Part shown: one piece after another, positions 41,186 through 43,410 of the stretch
How positions within the stretch are numbered: position 1 is the first letter of the stretch
Layout of the letters: every line of letters begins with the position of its first letter
Assembly: GCA_934565775.1 (NCBI GenBank)
Contig: CAKTIN010000005.1
Span: 1 to 43,410, forward strand
Length of the DNA stretch: 43,410 nucleotides
Source of the DNA: an uncultured Oscillospiraceae bacterium
GTDB lineage: Bacteria; Bacillota; Clostridia; Oscillospirales; Oscillospiraceae
Direction of reading: 5' to 3'
Program-made: the position numbers and the translations under genes
Notes under the pieces: model-generated
Databases searched by the model: none
What the model saw: only the letters and a program-made list of their open reading frames with translations
Told to the model about the DNA's origin: nothing

Positions 41186-42091
41186 TCAGTTTTTCAGGTG
41201 GGGATCCAGCACATCCCGCAGGCCGTCCCCCAGGAAGTTGCACGCCAGAACCACCAGCATAATGGCGGCGCTGGGGGCCAGGCTGATCCAGGGGGCGTTG
41301 TACAAAAATTGCCGCCCCATATTCACCATCAGCCCCCAGGAGGAGTTCGGCAGCTGAATGCCGATGCCCAGAAAGCTCAGGGAGCTCTCCGACAGGATGG
41401 CCGAGGGGATATTCAGGGTAAACAGCACGATCAGCGAGGGCAGACAGTTGGGCAGAATATGCCGCAGCATGATCCGCACCGGGCGGACGCCCATGGACCG
41501 GGCGGCCTCCACATACTCGCTCTCCTTGAGAGAGATGGTCTCCGACCGGACCACCCGAGCCACGCTGGCCCAGCCCACCAGAGACAGGGCCAGGAAAATG
41601 TTCACCACCCCGTCTCCCAGGGTGTACATAATCACCATCGCCAGCAGCAGAGAGGGGAACGCCAGCATCACGTCCGCCAGGCGCATAATGAGATAGTCCG
41701 CCTTCCCCCCCAGAAAGCCCGCCGTCATGCCCAGGACGATGCCCAGCAGCAGGGAGATCAGGGTGGGCACTACGCCCACAGCCAGGGAGATCCGGGAGCC
41801 GTACAGCAGCCGGGTCAGCACGTCCCGGCCCATTTCATCCGTCCCCAGCAGGTGCTTGACCGACGGGGCGGCCAGGCGCTGGGCGGTATCGCCCACGGTG
41901 GGGCTGTATGGCGTCAGCACCGGGGCAAAGATTGCCCCCAAAAGGAACAGCGCCAACACGGCGGCGGAAATCACCGCCAGCTTATTCTGCTTGGCCATGC
42001 GCCGGAGCTGCGCGCCGATGCTCTGGCTCTCCCCCAGGTCCGCGGCCAGATCCTCCGGCAGGGGGGCCGGGCTCCGCTCAAAATACGCCAT
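41186..42091 (-). CDS. Dipeptide/oligopeptide ABC importer permease (DppC type)
   Basis: 301 residues from ATG at 42091 with GGAAGGAGG upstream; a long extension into the other permease gene is a false frame. An N-terminal OppC-type segment (QLRRMAKQNKLAVISAAVLAL) precedes the periplasmic-loop motif LLGTDEMGRDVLTRLLYGSRISL, diagnostic of DppC/OppC. EAA loop: EYVEAARSMGVRPVRIMLRHILPN. About six membrane helices. Pairs with the DppB-type permease. Confidence 0.95.
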   Translation of the reverse strand: MAYFERSPAPLPEDLAADLGESQSIGAQLRRMAKQNKLAVISAAVLALFLLGAIFAPVLTPYSPTVGDTAQRLAAPSVKHLLGTDEMGRDVLTRLLYGSRISLAVGVVPTLISLLLGIVLGMTAGFLGGKADYLIMRLADVMLAFPSLLLAMVIMYTLGDGVVNIFLALSLVGWASVARVVRSETISLKESEYVEAARSMGVRPVRIMLRHILPNCLPSLIVLFTLNIPSAILSESSLSFLGIGIQLPNSSWGLMVNMGRQFLYNAPWISLAPSAAIMLVVLACNFLGDGLRDVLDPHLKN

Positions 42092-42093
42092 GG

Positions 42094-43026
42094 CTAGGCC
42101 TCCTTCCGAATTCTGGGGTCCAGGACCGTATACAGGCAGTCCGCCAGGAGGTTGCCCCCAATGACCAGGACGGTGGTGAAGATCACGGAGCCCTGAAGCA
42201 GGGGGATGTCCCGGCCGGAAATGGCGTCCACGCACAGCCGCCCGATCCCCGGCAGGCTGAAGATCGTCTCGGTAATCACCGCGCCGGAGAGCAGAGAGGA
42301 AATCTGCATGGCCATGACCGTAATAACCGGCACCAGGGCGTTGCGCAGGGCGTGGAACAGCACCGTCCCCGCCCGGCCCCGGCCCTTGGCCCGGGCGGTG
42401 TCGATATAATCCGACTGCAAGACCTCCAGCAGGGTGGACCGGGTCAGCCGGGCCACGGAGCCCGCGCTGTTCCAGCCCAGGGCAATAGCCGGGAGGATAT
42501 AGCTCTTCAGGCCCGCATCCGTGCCCTGAATGGGGAACCATTGCAGCCGGTAGGCCAGGAGATACTGCAAGGCCATGGCGGTCATGAAAACCGGCACGGA
42601 GACCCCCAGCAGGGAGAAGCCCATGCCCAGGCGGTCCGCCAGCTTATCCTTCCGCACGGCGGAGAGCACCCCGCAGGCGATGCCCACCACCCAGGCCACC
42701 AGGGCGGCCAGGGCCGCCAGCTTCACCGTGGTGGGGAAATAGGCGGCGATGAGCTGCGAGACGGGCTTATGATATTTCAGGCTGGTGCCCATGTTGCCGG
42801 TGAACAGGCCGGTAAGGTACACCCAGAACTGCACATACCAGGGCTTGTCCAGCCCCAGCTCCGCCGTCATCCGGGCGATATTCTCCTCGTTGACGTGCTC
42901 GCCCATCATGGTGGTAATGGCGTCTCCAGGGAGCACCCGGAGCATCAAAAAAATCAGGAGAATCACGCCGATAAGCACCGGCACGGAGCCCAGCGCGCGT
43001 TTTCCCACGCTTTTGAGTGTGTTCAT
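42094..43026 (-). CDS. Dipeptide/oligopeptide ABC importer permease (DppB type)
   Basis: 310 residues, GAAGGAGA upstream of the ATG. DppB/OppB signature at the N-terminus (RVLPGDAITTMMG, then LGLDKPWYVQFWVYL), six membrane helices, EAA loop DYIDTARAKGRGRAGTVLFHALRNAL and SLPGIGRLCVDAISGRDIPLLQG near the end. First of the four importer genes visible; its mRNA comes from the right, across a 370-base spacer from the presumed binding-protein gene. Confidence 0.95.
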   Translation of the reverse strand: MNTLKSVGKRALGSVPVLIGVILLIFLMLRVLPGDAITTMMGEHVNEENIARMTAELGLDKPWYVQFWVYLTGLFTGNMGTSLKYHKPVSQLIAAYFPTTVKLAALAALVAWVVGIACGVLSAVRKDKLADRLGMGFSLLGVSVPVFMTAMALQYLLAYRLQWFPIQGTDAGLKSYILPAIALGWNSAGSVARLTRSTLLEVLQSDYIDTARAKGRGRAGTVLFHALRNALVPVITVMAMQISSLLSGAVITETIFSLPGIGRLCVDAISGRDIPLLQGSVIFTTVLVIGGNLLADCLYTVLDPRIRKEA

Positions 43027-43059
43027 AGGGAGATTCTCCTTCTTTCCAAATTTGCACGG

Positions 43060-43088
43060 ATTGGGCGCCGGTCAGACCGGCGCCCAAT
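43060..43088. repeat. 14-bp perfect palindrome, copy A
   Basis: ATTGGGCGCCGGTC - A - GACCGGCGCCCAAT. The same core recurs at 43334-43356. Confidence 0.85.
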
Positions 43089-43226
43089 TCAGGCAGGCAT
43101 GAAACCGCCGGACCGTTAAAATGGGCAACATTCCATGCAATTTCCTCCCGCTTCCGCCTCTTTCCCAAGGAAGGGGGGCGATGCCGCCGTTCAGAAATCG
43201 CAGAAAAAACATTTTAACTTCCGGCA

Positions 43227-43272
43227 CAACTCGCATCCTACCGTATCGATATACGCCGACGGATGCAAGTTG
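43227..43272. repeat. Cruciform-like hairpin
   Basis: Nested arms CAACT / AGTTG, GCATCC / GGATGC and CGTAT-CGAT-ATACG. Confidence 0.7.
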
Positions 43273-43303
43273 CTTGGCTCCGGCGCTTTCCTGCCGCCTG
43301 GCA

Positions 43304-43332
43304 CTGTGCCCAAGTGCAAGCCTTGGGCACAG
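43304..43332. repeat. 11-bp perfect hairpin
   Basis: CTGTGCCCAAG - TGCAAGC - CTTGGGCACAG. Confidence 0.85.
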
Positions 43333-43333
43333 G

Positions 43334-43356
43334 GGGCGCCGGTCGGACCGGCGCCC
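43334..43356. repeat. Palindrome, copy B
   Basis: GGGCGCCGGTC - G - GACCGGCGCCC, followed on the plus strand by AATTTTTATTTTAT. Its core matches copy A at 43060-43088. Confidence 0.85.
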
Positions 43357-43398
43357 AATTTTTATTTTATCACAAAGGTTCCCCCGATGCAAGGGCGC

Positions 43399-43410
43399 TT
43401 ACTTCAGCGT
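43399..43410 (-). CDS. Last codons of a gene beyond the right edge, probably the importer binding protein
   Basis: Minus strand reads ACG CTG AAG TAA, giving ...TLK and a stop. The binding-protein gene normally precedes the permeases in such operons, so this is its likely 3' end. Only three codons are visible, so identity is inference. Confidence 0.35.
   Translation of the reverse strand, partial: TLK

Larger units (their letters stand above)
43027..43398 (-). other. Hairpin-rich spacer between binding-protein and permease genes
   Basis: No coding frame is convincing. Four strong palindromes are present: 43060-43088, 43227-43272, 43304-43332 and 43334-43356, listed separately. The position, just after a presumed binding-protein gene, is where intercistronic hairpins often protect the upstream mRNA. 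Confidence 0.7.

Overview
The window is GC-rich, with third codon positions mostly G or C. It has strong AGGAGG-type ribosome binding sites, near-consensus TTGACA/TATAAT promoters and a gene content typical of Clostridia: YmdB-type phosphodiesterase, YhaO/YhaN-type nuclease and ATPase, TypA, a PucR-type regulator, Firmicute-style lipoproteins and no outer-membrane genes. I infer a GC-rich anaerobic Clostridia, most likely an Oscillospiraceae-like gut bacterium. This is inferred from style and content only.

Layout. 1-4.2 kb: the end of a zinc-ribbon protein, then a minus-strand operon of a lipoprotein, a large secreted protein and a U32-peptidase-like protein. 4.2-9.5 kb: a MarR-controlled heterodimeric ABC exporter, a TetR regulator and a GNAT acetyltransferase. 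Both regulators have perfect TTGACA-17-TATAAT promoters with dyad operators. 9.5-10.5 kb: rplM-rpsI behind a structured leader. 10.6-16.3 kb (plus strand): a TtcA-like tRNA thiolase, nadE, a DUF2461 protein, a zinc-ribbon membrane protein and rlmD.

16.2-23.1 kb is the accessory part. Base composition drops inside the 3' end of rlmD, whose product carries an odd C-terminal tail. Then comes a four-gene minus-strand operon: SDR, Cys-rich unknown protein, GcvT/DmdA-like folate protein, SDR. A divergently transcribed PucR-type regulator has a consensus promoter, and a small protein gene and a decayed gene follow. No mobility genes remain. This looks like a transferred catabolic cluster, probably moving a one-carbon group to tetrahydrofolate from an unknown substrate and oxidising or reducing that substrate. 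It is the best candidate here for an undescribed system.

23.1-28.5 kb: an operon for a ferric-iron-type ABC importer (ATPase, binding lipoprotein, fused double permease) followed by a beta-lactamase-fold hydrolase and a small membrane-anchored protein. 28.7-33.4 kb: ymdB, yhaO-like, yhaN-like and acyl-ACP thioesterase genes, all overlapping, behind a long leader with two mutually exclusive folds. 33.7-38.9 kb: typA, a repeat-containing membrane-anchored surface protein, an MscS channel and a MalY/PatB-type C-S lyase. 39.2-43.4 kb: a dipeptide-type ABC importer (two permeases, two ATPases). Its binding-protein gene lies beyond the right edge, separated from the permease genes by a roughly 370-base spacer full of perfect hairpins.
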